Below, piece after piece: positions 5,817 to 13,099 of a DNA stretch of 14,078 nucleotides. The first letter of the stretch is position 1; every line of letters begins with the position of its first letter. The notes under the pieces were generated by a model. That model was not told where the DNA came from, did no database searches, and saw nothing but the letters and a program-made list of their open reading frames with translations. This stretch comes from DASPPM01 sp035604475 (GTDB taxonomy: Bacteria > Pseudomonadota > Alphaproteobacteria > JACZXZ01), in contig DATNIJ010000060.1 in assembly GCA_035604475.1 (NCBI GenBank), forward strand, positions 1-14,078, given 5' to 3'. A program made the translations under genes and the position numbers.

Positions 5817-6844
5817 GCGGCGATACCACCGATCTCAAGCAGCTCATCGCTCACGTCGCGTCAGGACGCACGCTCGACCGCCGCCAGGCCGAGCTCGCCT
5901 TCGATATCATCATGTCGGGCAACGCCACACTCTCGCAGATGGGCGGATTCCTCATGGCGCTGCGCGTGCGCGGGGAAACGGTCGAGGAAGTGACCGGGGC
6001 CGCCAGTATCATGCGCGCCAAGGCCCATCCCGTGAAGGCGCCGCAAGGGGCGATCGACGTGGTCGGCACCGGCGGCGACGGGTCCGGCACCTTCAACGTC
6101 TCGACCGCGAGTGCCATCGTGGTAGCCGGCTGCGGCGTGCCGGTCGCCAAGCACGGCAATCGCGCGCTCTCCTCCAAGTCCGGGGCCGCGGACGTGCTCG
6201 CCGCCTTGGGCGTCAATCTCGAAGCGGGCTACGAGGTGGTCGAGCGCGCCATCCGCGAGGTCGGCATCGGCTTCATGCTGGCACCGCGCTATCACAGCGC
6301 CATGCGCAACGTGGGGCCGACGCGGGTGGAGCTTGGCACCCGCACGATCTTCAACCTCCTTGGCCCGCTCTCGAATCCTGCGGGGGTCAAGCGCTATCTT
6401 GTCGGCACCTTCGCGCGCGAGTGGGCCGAGCCTATGGCGCGCGTGCTCGGCAACCTCGGCGCCGAGCAAGCCTGGGTCGTGCACGGTCTCGATGGCATCG
6501 ACGAGTTGACGCTGACCGGGCCGAGCCATGTGAGCGAGCTCAAGGGCGGGAAGGTGCGGAACTTCACCATCTCTCCCGCTGACGCCGGGCTCGAGACCGC
6601 ACCCCCCGAGGCGCTCAAGGGTGGGGATGCCGAGCACAATGCGCAGGCAATGACGGCCTTGCTGGCCGGCGTCCCCAGCGCTTACCGGGATTTCGTGCTG
6701 CTCAACGCCGCGGCCGCCTTGCTCATCGCCGGCAAGGCCGGCACTTTGCCCGAGGGTGTCGCCCTGGCCGCCAAGGCGATCGACGAGGGCCGTGCGAGGC
6801 GCGTGCTCGAGCGGCTTGTAGCCATCACCAACGACAAGCTCTAA
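5813..6844 (+). CDS. trpD: Anthranilate phosphoribosyltransferase
   Basis: TrpD transfers the phosphoribosyl group of PRPP to anthranilate, the second step of tryptophan synthesis, in the cytoplasm. The 343-residue product has the usual length. A helical N-terminal domain (about 1-75) is followed by the PRPP- and metal-binding loop GTGGDGSGTFNVST (85-98), KHGNR (113-117), and MRNVGPTRVELGTRTIFN with LLGPLSNPA (164-190), which forms the anthranilate-side pocket. Near the C-terminal third, VVHGLDGIDELTLTGP is also family-typical. The ATG lies in the ATGA that closes trpG, so translation is probably coupled. An open reading frame extends upstream of this ATG, but only as an out-of-frame reading of trpG, so the later start is chosen. 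All expected binding residues appear present. Confidence 0.97.
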   Translation: MSGDTTDLKQLIAHVASGRTLDRRQAELAFDIIMSGNATLSQMGGFLMALRVRGETVEEVTGAASIMRAKAHPVKAPQGAIDVVGTGGDGSGTFNVSTASAIVVAGCGVPVAKHGNRALSSKSGAADVLAALGVNLEAGYEVVERAIREVGIGFMLAPRYHSAMRNVGPTRVELGTRTIFNLLGPLSNPAGVKRYLVGTFAREWAEPMARVLGNLGAEQAWVVHGLDGIDELTLTGPSHVSELKGGKVRNFTISPADAGLETAPPEALKGGDAEHNAQAMTALLAGVPSAYRDFVLLNAAAALLIAGKAGTLPEGVALAAKAIDEGRARRVLERLVAITNDKL

Positions 6845-6853
6845 GTAATCGCC

Positions 6854-7678
6854 ATGGCGGACGTGCTCGAGCGAATCTGTGCCGACAAGCGCCGCGAGAC
6901 CGCACGGCGCAAGGGCTTGCGCCCATTGGCCGAAGTCGAGGCGGCGGCGCGCGCGGCCCCACCCCCGCGCGGCTTCGCGCGGCGCTTGAGCGCAGCACTC
7001 GCTGCCGGCGGTTACGGGTTGATTGCCGAGATCAAGCGCGCCTCGCCCAGCAAGGGGCTTATCCGGGCCGATTTCTCGCCCGCGGCACTTGCCCGCGCCT
7101 ACGCCCGCGGGGGTGCCGCCTGCCTCTCGGTCCTGACCGACGAGCCCTATTTCCAAGGCCGGGACGCGGATCTGGTCGCCGCGCGCGACGCCGTCGAGCT
7201 TCCGGTGCTGCGCAAGGATTTCATGCTCGATCCCTACCAGATCGCCGAGGCTCGCGCACTTGGCGCCGATTGCGTCCTCCTTATTCTCGCCGCCCTCGAA
7301 AACGACGGTGCTAAGAGCCTGGCCGAGACCGCACGCGACTGGGGCATGGACGTGCTGGTCGAGGTGCATGACTCTGACGAGCTCGCCCGCGCGCTTCTGT
7401 TGCCGTGTCAACTAATTGGAATTAATAACCGTAATCTCAAGACCTTGACCGTTGATGTTTCAACTACCGAACAGCTTGCGCCACGGGTTCCCAAGGATCG
7501 AATCGTGGTCTCCGAGAGCGGACTCAAGGGCCCAGCCGCCCTCGCGCGCATGGCCCGGGCCGGGGTGCGCTGCTTTCTCGTCGGCGAGTCGCTGATGGCG
7601 CAAGCGGATGTGGAGGCGGCGACGCGGGCACTCCTGGCACCCTCGGCAGATCTGGCCGCCGCACGGGCAAGGGCTTGA
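6854..7678 (+). CDS. trpC: Indole-3-glycerol phosphate synthase
   Basis: TrpC closes the indole ring, turning CdRP into indole-3-glycerol phosphate. The 274-residue protein is a single (beta/alpha)8 barrel with no TrpF fusion. Visible motifs, in order: IAEIKRASPSKG (57-68, catalytic K61), LTDEPYFQG (94-102), LRKDFMLDPYQI (119-130, K121), VEVHD (169-173), GINNRNLKT (189-197), VSESGL (219-224) and LVGES (242-246). It starts 9 bases after trpD and ends 3 bases before moaC. One oddity is a stretch at 7407-7441, coding around INNRNLK, where only 11 of 35 bases are G or C and codons such as ATT, AAT and CGT appear; the rest of the gene is strongly GC-rich. The protein sequence there is the normal conserved motif. 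Confidence 0.97.
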   Translation: MADVLERICADKRRETARRKGLRPLAEVEAAARAAPPPRGFARRLSAALAAGGYGLIAEIKRASPSKGLIRADFSPAALARAYARGGAACLSVLTDEPYFQGRDADLVAARDAVELPVLRKDFMLDPYQIAEARALGADCVLLILAALENDGAKSLAETARDWGMDVLVEVHDSDELARALLLPCQLIGINNRNLKTLTVDVSTTEQLAPRVPKDRIVVSESGLKGPAALARMARAGVRCFLVGESLMAQADVEAATRALLAPSADLAAARARA

Positions 7679-7681
7679 ACC

Positions 7682-8158
7682 ATGGCGGCGCTCACTCATT
7701 TCGACGACAAGGGCCAAGCCGTGATGGTCGACGTGTCGGACAAGCCCGAGAGCGTGCGGACCGCCGTCGCCGCAGGTGCTGTCCTAATGCAGCCGGCGAC
7801 GCTCGCGCGCATCATGGAGGGCGGGGTCAAGAAGGGCGACGTGCTCGCCGTCGCCCGGCTGGCCGGCATCATGGCAGCCAAGCGAACGCCCGACCTCATC
7901 CCGCTTTGCCACCCCCTCCCCCTCACCTCGGTCGAAGTGGCCCTTACGTGCGACCCTGTCCGCCATGCCGTCGATATCGTCGCCACCTGCAAGACGAGGG
8001 GACGCACGGGGGTCGAGATGGAAGCCTTGACCGCGCTCGCCGTAGCCGCGCTCACGATCTACGACATGTGCAAGGCGATCGATCGGGCCATGCGCCTGAG
8101 CGAGATCAGGTTGCTCGAGAAAAGCGGCGGCAAGTCAGGCCATTACAAGGCGAAATAA
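7682..8158 (+). CDS. moaC: Cyclic pyranopterin monophosphate synthase
   Basis: MoaC acts with MoaA in the first stage of molybdenum cofactor synthesis, converting the cyclised GTP product into cyclic pyranopterin monophosphate. The 158-residue length is standard. The active-site segments are all present: AAKRTPDLIPLCHPLPLT (65-82, with K67 and H77), TGVEMEALTA (109-118), and TIYDMCKAID (125-134, with D128 and K131). The C-terminal KSGGKSGHY is also typical. It begins 3 bases after trpC and shares one base with moeA (TAATG), so the gene is part of the same transcript. The link of trpC with moaC and moeA is, to my knowledge, common in alphaproteobacteria and not a sign of shared chemistry. MoaA is not in this window. 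Confidence 0.97.
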   Translation: MAALTHFDDKGQAVMVDVSDKPESVRTAVAAGAVLMQPATLARIMEGGVKKGDVLAVARLAGIMAAKRTPDLIPLCHPLPLTSVEVALTCDPVRHAVDIVATCKTRGRTGVEMEALTALAVAALTIYDMCKAIDRAMRLSEIRLLEKSGGKSGHYKAK

Positions 8159-9372
8159 TGATTTCGGTCGAAGAAGCGCTCGGCCGCATCCTGAAGGCCT
8201 TCTCCCCCCTTGCCGCCGAGCGGGTAAGCCTGGCCTCCGCCCTTGGCCGGGTGCTCGCGGAGGATGTGACGGCGCGTCTGACCCAACCGCCCACGGCCGT
8301 GTCGGCGATGGACGGCTATGCCGTGCGCGCCTCAGATGCCGCGCGAGTGCCGGCGACCCTCCGCGTGGTCGGCTCGGCCCCAGCCGGAGGCGCCTATGGC
8401 GGAACGCTTCGCACCGGCGAGGCCGTGCGCATCTTCACGGGCGCCCCCCTTCCCGCGGGTGCCGACGCCGTCGTCATCCAAGAGGACACGACCGCCGAGG
8501 GCGACCGGGTCACCATTCGCGAGGGGGCCCGCCTCGGCCGCCACATCCGCCCGGCCGGCCTCGACTTCAAGGCGGGCGAGGTCGGTATCTGCGCCGGCCG
8601 TCGGCTGGGGCCGCGCCAGATCGGCCTGGCAGCCGCCATGAACGTGCCCTGGCTCAGCGTGCGCCGCCGCCCACGCGTCGCCGTGCTCGCGACCGGCGAT
8701 GAGATCGTCATGCCGGGCGATCCGCTCGGCCCCAACCAGATCGTGAGCTCGAATGCCTTGGCGCTTACCGCGGCGATCACGGCCTGGGGCGGGGAGCCGA
8801 TCAACCTTGGCATCGCCGCCGACACCAAGGAATCGCTGCAGGGGCTCGCCGCCGGTGCCGCCGGTGCCGATCTCCTGATTACCACCGGCGGCGCCTCGGT
8901 CGGCGAGCACGACCTCGTGCAAAGCGCCCTTGCCGAGCGCGGGCTTGCGGTCGATTTCTGGCAGATCGCCATGCGGCCGGGTAAGCCCCTCATTTTTGGC
9001 CGGCTCGGCACCACCCCCCTCCTCGGCCTGCCCGGCAACCCGGTCTCCTCGCTCGTCTGCGCCATCATCTTCTTGAGGCCCGCGATGGCGCGCATGCTCG
9101 GCCTCGGCACCTCCGAGGAAGGCTTTGCGAAGGCCCGGCTCGGCTGCGACCTCGCGGCGAACGACCGCCGTCAGGATTACCTGCGCGCGCGCCTCGCGCG
9201 GGCCCCTGATGGCGAGATGGTGGCGACGCCCTTCGAGGTGCAGGACAGCTCCAATCTTTCCCGCTTGGCCCATGCCGACTGCCTGGTCGTGCGCCCGCCC
9301 TTCGCGCCTTCGGCCAAGGCGGGCGACGGGGTGACGATCATTCCCCTGGATGGACTCGCGTCCGTCATCTGA
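8158..9372 (+). CDS. moeA: Molybdopterin molybdenumtransferase
   Basis: MoeA inserts molybdate into adenylylated molybdopterin, the last common step of molybdenum cofactor synthesis. The 404-residue product matches the family length and four-domain plan. TAVSAMDGYAVR (46-57) and FTGAPLPAGADAVV (93-106) mark domains I and II. The MogA-like domain III contains VLATGDEI (176-183), LITTGGASVGEHD (240-252), QIAMRPGKP (269-277) and LGLPGNPVSS (289-298). Domain IV follows to the end. The ATG at 8158 overlaps the moaC stop by one base. It is the last gene of the trp/moa run before lexA, which has its own regulated promoter 50-90 bases on. Nothing suggests inactivation. Confidence 0.97.
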   Translation: MISVEEALGRILKAFSPLAAERVSLASALGRVLAEDVTARLTQPPTAVSAMDGYAVRASDAARVPATLRVVGSAPAGGAYGGTLRTGEAVRIFTGAPLPAGADAVVIQEDTTAEGDRVTIREGARLGRHIRPAGLDFKAGEVGICAGRRLGPRQIGLAAAMNVPWLSVRRRPRVAVLATGDEIVMPGDPLGPNQIVSSNALALTAAITAWGGEPINLGIAADTKESLQGLAAGAAGADLLITTGGASVGEHDLVQSALAERGLAVDFWQIAMRPGKPLIFGRLGTTPLLGLPGNPVSSLVCAIIFLRPAMARMLGLGTSEEGFAKARLGCDLAANDRRQDYLRARLARAPDGEMVATPFEVQDSSNLSRLAHADCLVVRPPFAPSAKAGDGVTIIPLDGLASVI

Positions 9373-9402
9373 GTCGGCGCGCGAAGCCACTTTGAAGCGA
9401 AA

Positions 9403-9421
9403 AAGGGGCAAAAAGCCTCTT
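9403..9421 (+). terminator. Weak hairpin after moeA
   Basis: AAGGGGC (9403-9409) and GCCTCTT (9415-9421) pair over 7 bases with one G-U, around an A-rich 5-base loop. It lies 30 bases after the moeA stop and its right arm runs into the -35 box of lexA. The T-run expected of an intrinsic terminator is missing, so read-through into lexA is possible. Confidence 0.35.
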
Positions 9422-9448
9422 GACCTCTTTCGGGAACTAAACTAGAAC
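9420..9448 (+). promoter_or_regulatory. lexA promoter with SOS box (GAAC-N7-GAAC)
   Basis: TTGACC (9420-9425), a 17-base spacer and TAGAAC (9443-9448) form the promoter. The SOS box GAAC-TAAACTA-GAAC spans 9434-9448 and covers the -10, so LexA bound here would block its own promoter. The GAAC-N7-GAAC form (GTTC-N7-GTTC on the other strand) is the known alphaproteobacterial LexA site. A further lone GTTC half-site occurs at 9470-9473. Confidence 0.85.
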
Positions 9449-9507
9449 ATGCGGTGACGTTTTGCTTTTGTTCTAGATTTAGTAGCTCTCCAGCCCGGGG
9501 GTCGTAG

Positions 9508-10227
9508 ATGCTGACGAAGAAACAACGCGAGCTTCTGATGTACATCGAGCGGCGGCTGCGCGAGAGCGGCATTTCGCCCTCCTTCGACGAGATGAAGGAG
9601 GCGCTCGAGCTGCGCTCGAAATCCGGCATCCACCGCCTCATTACAGGGCTCGAGGAGCGCGGCTTCATTCGCCGCTTGCCGCATCGCGCGCGCGCGCTTG
9701 AGGTGCTCCGCCTGCCCGAGACCGCGGCCGTGGCCGGGCGCAGCAATGGTGCTGCCGCGGGTGCCAACGACTTCTCGCCCAAGGTGATCGCCGGAGGCTT
9801 CCGCAACCGCGGCCTCGGCGGTGCCGCGAGCCACGGAGACGAGCCGGCGATCGAGCTGCCGCTTTACGGCAAGATCGCCGCGGGCACGCCCATCGAAGCG
9901 CTGCGCGACCATTCGAGCACGATCAGCATGCCCGCCAGCATACTCGGCCGCGGCGAATATTATGCGCTGCAGGTCGAGGGCGATTCGATGATCGACGCCG
10001 GCATCCTCGATGAAGACGTGGTCGTCATCAAGCGCGGCGACACGGCAGACAGCGGCGAGATCGTGGTCGCTCTCATCGACGACAACGAGGTGACGCTGAA
10101 GCGCTTACGCCGCAAGGGAGACTCGATCGCGCTCGAGCCCGCCAACAAGAAATACGAGACGCGCATCTTCGGCCCCGACCGCGTGCGCATCCAAGGCAAG
10201 CTCGTCAGCCTGTTCCGGCGCTACTAG
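9508..10227 (+). CDS. lexA: LexA, SOS-response repressor with self-cleaving protease domain
   Basis: LexA represses DNA-damage genes and cleaves itself when RecA forms filaments on single-stranded DNA. The 239-residue protein starts with the winged-helix domain: LTKKQRELLMYIERRL (2-17), PSFDEMKEAL (24-33) and the recognition-helix region SKSGIHRLITGLEERGFI. A long A- and G-rich linker (about 70-112) is typical of alphaproteobacterial LexA. The S24-type peptidase domain carries the cleavage site A125-G126 in KIAAGTP, the nucleophile S160 in EGDSM and the general base K198 in VTLKRL. All the residues needed for autocleavage are therefore present. An SOS box lies in its promoter, as expected for autorepression. 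The ATG is preceded by a GGGGG tract at usable distance. It is separated from comEC by accessory block 2. Confidence 0.97.
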   Translation: MLTKKQRELLMYIERRLRESGISPSFDEMKEALELRSKSGIHRLITGLEERGFIRRLPHRARALEVLRLPETAAVAGRSNGAAAGANDFSPKVIAGGFRNRGLGGAASHGDEPAIELPLYGKIAAGTPIEALRDHSSTISMPASILGRGEYYALQVEGDSMIDAGILDEDVVVIKRGDTADSGEIVVALIDDNEVTLKRLRRKGDSIALEPANKKYETRIFGPDRVRIQGKLVSLFRRY

Positions 10228-10228
10228 T

Positions 10229-10245
10229 CCTCGCTGTCGCCGAGG
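10229..10245 (+). terminator. Possible weak hairpin after lexA
   Basis: CCTCG (10229-10233) and CGAGG (10241-10245) form a 5-base stem with a 7-base loop right after the lexA stop. No T-run follows. The remaining 77 bases up to the convergent EamA gene show nothing else I can name. Confidence 0.25.
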
Positions 10246-10322
10246 CAAGAATCAGCTCCGCCGCCTTCCGTGGAGAGCGGGATGTGCTGCGCAGCCCTGA
10301 TGACGACTATTTCTGGCCACCA

Positions 10323-11228
10323 TCATCCCGCGGCCTCGGCAGATCGGCGCACGAGCGCCGATCGCTGCGCCTCACTCATCGAGACAGCTCCCAATCCGAT
10401 TAGAACCAGAGCGCCGCCGGTAAATTGCGCGAGTGACAGTGCCTCGCCGAAGAGGAACCACGCAATGGCCGCAGAAAGGACAGGAGCTGCCAAGAGCGTA
10501 ATGGAAGCGAAGGATGCCCGCACTTCAGCGATCGCGTAGACGAGTAGACCATGCCCCAAGATTTGGCAACCGAGAGCCATGCCGGCTATGACGAGCCATC
10601 CTGCCACGCTGTGCGGCAGGCTGATTCCGCCATCCTGTGCCGCGATCGGAGCGAGTACGGCTGCGGTGACGATGCAATTCCAAAACATGATCCGCTCTGG
10701 CGCAACGCGCCCCGCAAGTCGCTTGCAGAGGAGCATATAGAGTGCATAGAGGGTCCCTGAGAGCGCAGCGAGCGCGTCGCCGATGATACTCCGGCCGCCA
10801 CCAGGCAGCGCGTGACCGGCATCCACCAGCAGGGTGACGCCCGCAAAGGCGACGGCCAGCCCGACGGCGGCTCGCAGGGTCTGCCGCTCGCCTCCGAGCA
10901 AGTAGGCCAAAGGGACGACGATAAGCGGTGAGATGTTGCCGAGTAAGGCCGTGTTTGCCACGCTCGTCCGCACTACGGCGAGATGGAAGCACAGCAGATC
11001 GAGTGCGAATGCGACACTCGCGGTCAGGAGGCAACAGATCGCGCCAACCGATAGGGGTTTGCTGGGACCGCCTCGGCGCCATTGTCCTGAGCCGAACAGG
11101 ATCGTGGATGCCAGCACCATGCGCAACCACAGCGTCGTTGGCGGATCGACGTCGCTCACCCGCACCAGAATGGGTGCCATGGCGATGCCGACGCAGCTGA
11201 CGACAAGGGCGACGTGATACCGGGACAC
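10323..11228 (-). CDS. EamA/DMT-family transporter (drug/metabolite exporter type)
   Basis: The protein has 301 residues, nearly all hydrophobic segments, with the duplicated EamA architecture of about ten membrane helices. The first half contains TLWLRMVLASTILF, DLLCFHLAVVRTSVAN, GNISPLIVVPLAYLLGGE (the conserved P-L-G-E pattern ending domain 1) and VGLAVAFAGVTLLVDAG. The second half repeats this: GDALAALSGTLYALYMLLCK, then FASITLLAAPVLSAAIAWFL with FGEALSLAQFTGGALVLIGL. Members export amino acids, metabolites or drugs; the substrate cannot be read from sequence. I chose the GTG at 11228 because GAGGAG lies 6 bases upstream; a GTG at 11249 would add seven residues but has no such site. It is divergent from a LysR gene across a short region with a LysR-type palindrome, the normal arrangement for a regulator and its target exporter. 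Confidence 0.9.
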   Translation of the reverse strand: MSRYHVALVVSCVGIAMAPILVRVSDVDPPTTLWLRMVLASTILFGSGQWRRGGPSKPLSVGAICCLLTASVAFALDLLCFHLAVVRTSVANTALLGNISPLIVVPLAYLLGGERQTLRAAVGLAVAFAGVTLLVDAGHALPGGGRSIIGDALAALSGTLYALYMLLCKRLAGRVAPERIMFWNCIVTAAVLAPIAAQDGGISLPHSVAGWLVIAGMALGCQILGHGLLVYAIAEVRASFASITLLAAPVLSAAIAWFLFGEALSLAQFTGGALVLIGLGAVSMSEAQRSALVRRSAEAAG

Positions 11229-11308
11229 GATGATCTCCTCGAACGGCACGAGGACAAGGCTACGCGCGATGATCGGTCCAAAGAACTGGTAATTTTGATA
11301 GATTGCTC

Positions 11309-11323
11309 ATAAGATTGCCTTAT
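11309..11323. promoter_or_regulatory. LysR-type binding site (T-N11-A palindrome)
   Basis: ATAAG-ATTGC-CTTAT is a perfect 5-base-arm palindrome (6-base arms counting CATAAG and CTTATG, 11308-11324) and fits the T-N11-A consensus of LysR regulators, T at 11310 and A at 11322. The right arm overlaps the ATG of the LysR gene. It lies about 80 bases upstream of the divergent EamA gene, so it could serve both autorepression and activation. Confidence 0.75.
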
Positions 11324-12185
11324 GACTAAAGATATGGACACCGCCGCATTGCGCTGCTTTGCCACCGCGGTGCGGACCGGCAGCATGGGCCGCGCCGCCG
11401 AGGCGCTCGAGCGGACCCAGCCCGCGATCAGCCAGCAGATTCGCCGATTGGAGGACATCCTCGGCTGTCGCCTCGTCCGCCGCACGGCCCGTGGGGTAAT
11501 CATGACTGCCGAAGGCGAGGCATTTCTGCCCTTGGCGGAGCGCATCCTTGCCTTGAACGACGAGGCCCAGGCGCATGTTCGCAGTCGCGCGTCGGCGACC
11601 GTCCGACGGAGGCGAATCGGGCTCATCGAGGATGTTGCGGCGAGCGGACTCCAGATGGCCCTCGCCGACTTTGCTCAGGTGCACCCGGATCTCGAACTGG
11701 ACGTCATGGTCGCGGAGGGCGAGGCAATGCGCGAGGCATTCGGCGCTGGCAAGCTGGACCTCGCCTTGGCCGACACTTTGCTGATCGGTGCGGCCCCGCG
11801 TCGGCGCCGTGTCTGCCCCTTGGTCTGGGTCGCCGCTCCGACCTTTGACCCAACGGAGCGCGATCCGTTGCCGCTGGTACTCTTTCGCCACCCGTGCGAA
11901 TGGCGAGTCCGCACCGTGCAGGCCCTGGATCAATCGGGGCGCCGTTGGCGCACTGCATTCGAGAGCGGCAGCCTGACGGCCATTCAGGCAGCGGTACGGG
12001 CGGGCGTTGGCGTCGCTACCTTACTCCCGGGGAACGTCGAGTTCGGCATGACGATCCTCGACCCCGGCGCCAAGCAACTGCCGACCCCACCGGATGTCGA
12101 ACTCGCGCTTTATCGCCGTTCCAGCTTGCGAGGTGACGCAGTTACCGACGTCCTCGAAGGCCTTCTCTGGAAAGCTGTCGGCTGA
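11322..12185 (+). CDS. LysR-family transcriptional regulator
   Basis: This 287-residue protein has the N-terminal winged helix-turn-helix of LysR regulators: LRCFATAVRTGSMGRAAEAL (about 10-29), then TQPAISQQIRRLEDILG with the recognition helix, and LVRRTARGVIMTAEGEAFLP as the wing. A linker helix leads to a periplasmic-binding-protein-like effector domain (about 90-285), with IGLIEDVAASGLQMALADF as its first strand and helix and AIQAAVRAGVGVATLLPGNV as the second lobe return. The ligand is unknown. The start could be ATG 11322 (inside the palindrome) or ATG 11334, four codons later; neither has a good ribosome binding site. If 11334 is used, the palindrome lies wholly in the leader. It is divergent from one EamA exporter and 20-45 bases ahead of a truncated second one. 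The C-terminus looks complete. Confidence 0.92.
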   Translation: MTKDMDTAALRCFATAVRTGSMGRAAEALERTQPAISQQIRRLEDILGCRLVRRTARGVIMTAEGEAFLPLAERILALNDEAQAHVRSRASATVRRRRIGLIEDVAASGLQMALADFAQVHPDLELDVMVAEGEAMREAFGAGKLDLALADTLLIGAAPRRRRVCPLVWVAAPTFDPTERDPLPLVLFRHPCEWRVRTVQALDQSGRRWRTAFESGSLTAIQAAVRAGVGVATLLPGNVEFGMTILDPGAKQLPTPPDVELALYRRSSLRGDAVTDVLEGLLWKAVG

Positions 12186-12229
12186 CAAGCACACGTTTTC
12201 TACCTGTGTCGACGGGAGGCCTGAGTACT

Positions 12230-12832
12230 ATGGGGCCAAGCGTTTCGGGTGCGCTCGGCAACCTGACTCCGCTGTTCGCGGTCCTACTGGCAGCGGCTCT
12301 GTTCGGCGAAGTGCCGCGTCCGCTGCAAGCGATAGGCATCGCCGCGATCGTGATCGGAGTCGTCATACTATCTCTCGACCGTGGCTGGCTCGACGCACCC
12401 TGGCCATATTGGGCGGCAGCCCTTCCGATTGGAGCAGCGGCGATCCGCGAACTCGTTCGGCCCGTCATGAAGCTGGGTCTGACAATGTGGCCGAGCCCAT
12501 TCGCCGCCGTACTCGCGAGTTATACGGTATCGGCGCTCATCGTCGGGAGCAGCGTAGCGCTACGCACCGGCACGCGGCCATCTGGACTTCAGCGCACCGA
12601 CTTGCTCCGGTTCGGCTGCGTCGGGATATGCAATGGCGGCGCCGTGCTCGCAATGTATGCCGCACTGGCGCGCGGGCCTGTGATTCTGGTGTCGCCGCTG
12701 GTTGCGACCTATCCGCTGATAACGCTGGCGCTGACTGCGATATTCTGGCGCGCCGCGCGAATCTCGATGCACCGCATCGTCGGCGTCGTGATGACGGTCA
12801 TCGCGGTCGCTCTTCTGATCGGCAGCCAATGA
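12230..12832 (+). pseudogene. Second EamA/DMT transporter, N-terminally truncated (about 90 residues missing)
   Basis: The frame gives 200 residues from ATG 12230 (or 208 from GTG 12206) against about 290-300 for intact EamA proteins. It begins in the second half of the first EamA repeat: SGALGNLTPLFAVLLAAALF, GEVPRPLQAIGIAAIVIGVV, then a complete second repeat from PYWAAALPIGAAAIRELVRP through MYAALARGPVILVSPLVATY, PLITLALTAIFW and the last helix to IGSQ. The first four or so helices are missing. Directly upstream the LysR gene ends normally, so the junction lies between 12186 and 12230. GGGAGG at 12214-12219 lies 10 bases ahead of ATG 12230, so translation is possible. Whether the short protein works, for instance as a dimer, is unknown; loss of function is more likely. 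It is not closely similar to the first EamA protein in the window. Confidence 0.75.
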
Positions 12833-12942
12833 CGTGAAATGGCGCGCCTCAGCGATCCGCGACCCTCGCGCCGCCGTCAGATGGGCAAAGTTGGCGAATT
12901 TCGGTCTCGGCCGGCGCGTGCCCCATGATTCCGGACGCTAGA

Positions 12943-12967
12943 GCGGTTTTACTGTGAGTGGAATCGC
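12943..12967. repeat. Intergenic imperfect palindrome, possibly a dispersed alphaproteobacterial repeat
   Basis: GCGGTTTTACT (12943-12953) and AGTGGAATCGC (12957-12967) form an 11-base stem around a 3-base loop GTG, with three G-U pairs in RNA and no other mismatch. The sequence resembles a short palindromic unit that I recall between genes in many alphaproteobacteria; family membership is not proven here. It lies in the 267-base gap between the truncated EamA gene and comEC. Confidence 0.55.
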
Positions 12968-13046
12968 CACCCCCTTGTATCTCACGTAGCCACCGTCGAG
13001 GCTATGCTGTTGGCGGCGGTGGCGGACGGGAGGCCGATCCCCCTCT

Positions 13047-13059
13047 GGTCTCGAAGACC
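13047..13059. terminator. Small hairpin downstream of comEC
   Basis: GGTCT (13047-13051) and AGACC (13055-13059) pair perfectly around CGA, 41 bases past the comEC stop. There is no T-run on either side, so a terminator role is a guess from position. Confidence 0.25.
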
Positions 13060-13099
13060 GTGGGTGAGTGTGGCACCCTGCGCGTGGATGCAGTGGTGC

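Noticed and set aside
5861..7411. A 516-codon open frame on minus opposite trpD and trpC
   Set aside because: GC-driven shadow of two complete enzymes; no ribosome binding site and no recognisable domain.
7675..9372. A 565-residue reading that would fuse a new N-terminal domain to MoeA
   Set aside because: The extra N-terminal part is an out-of-frame reading of moaC. MoeA homology begins precisely at the ATG at 8158.
8332..9411. A 359-codon open frame on minus opposite moeA
   Set aside because: Shadow frame with biased R/G/A composition; moeA is complete on the other strand.
12094..12837. A 247-codon frame overlapping the lysR end and the truncated EamA gene
   Set aside because: The reading is arginine-rich with no membrane segments, while the neighbouring frame gives clear EamA helices.
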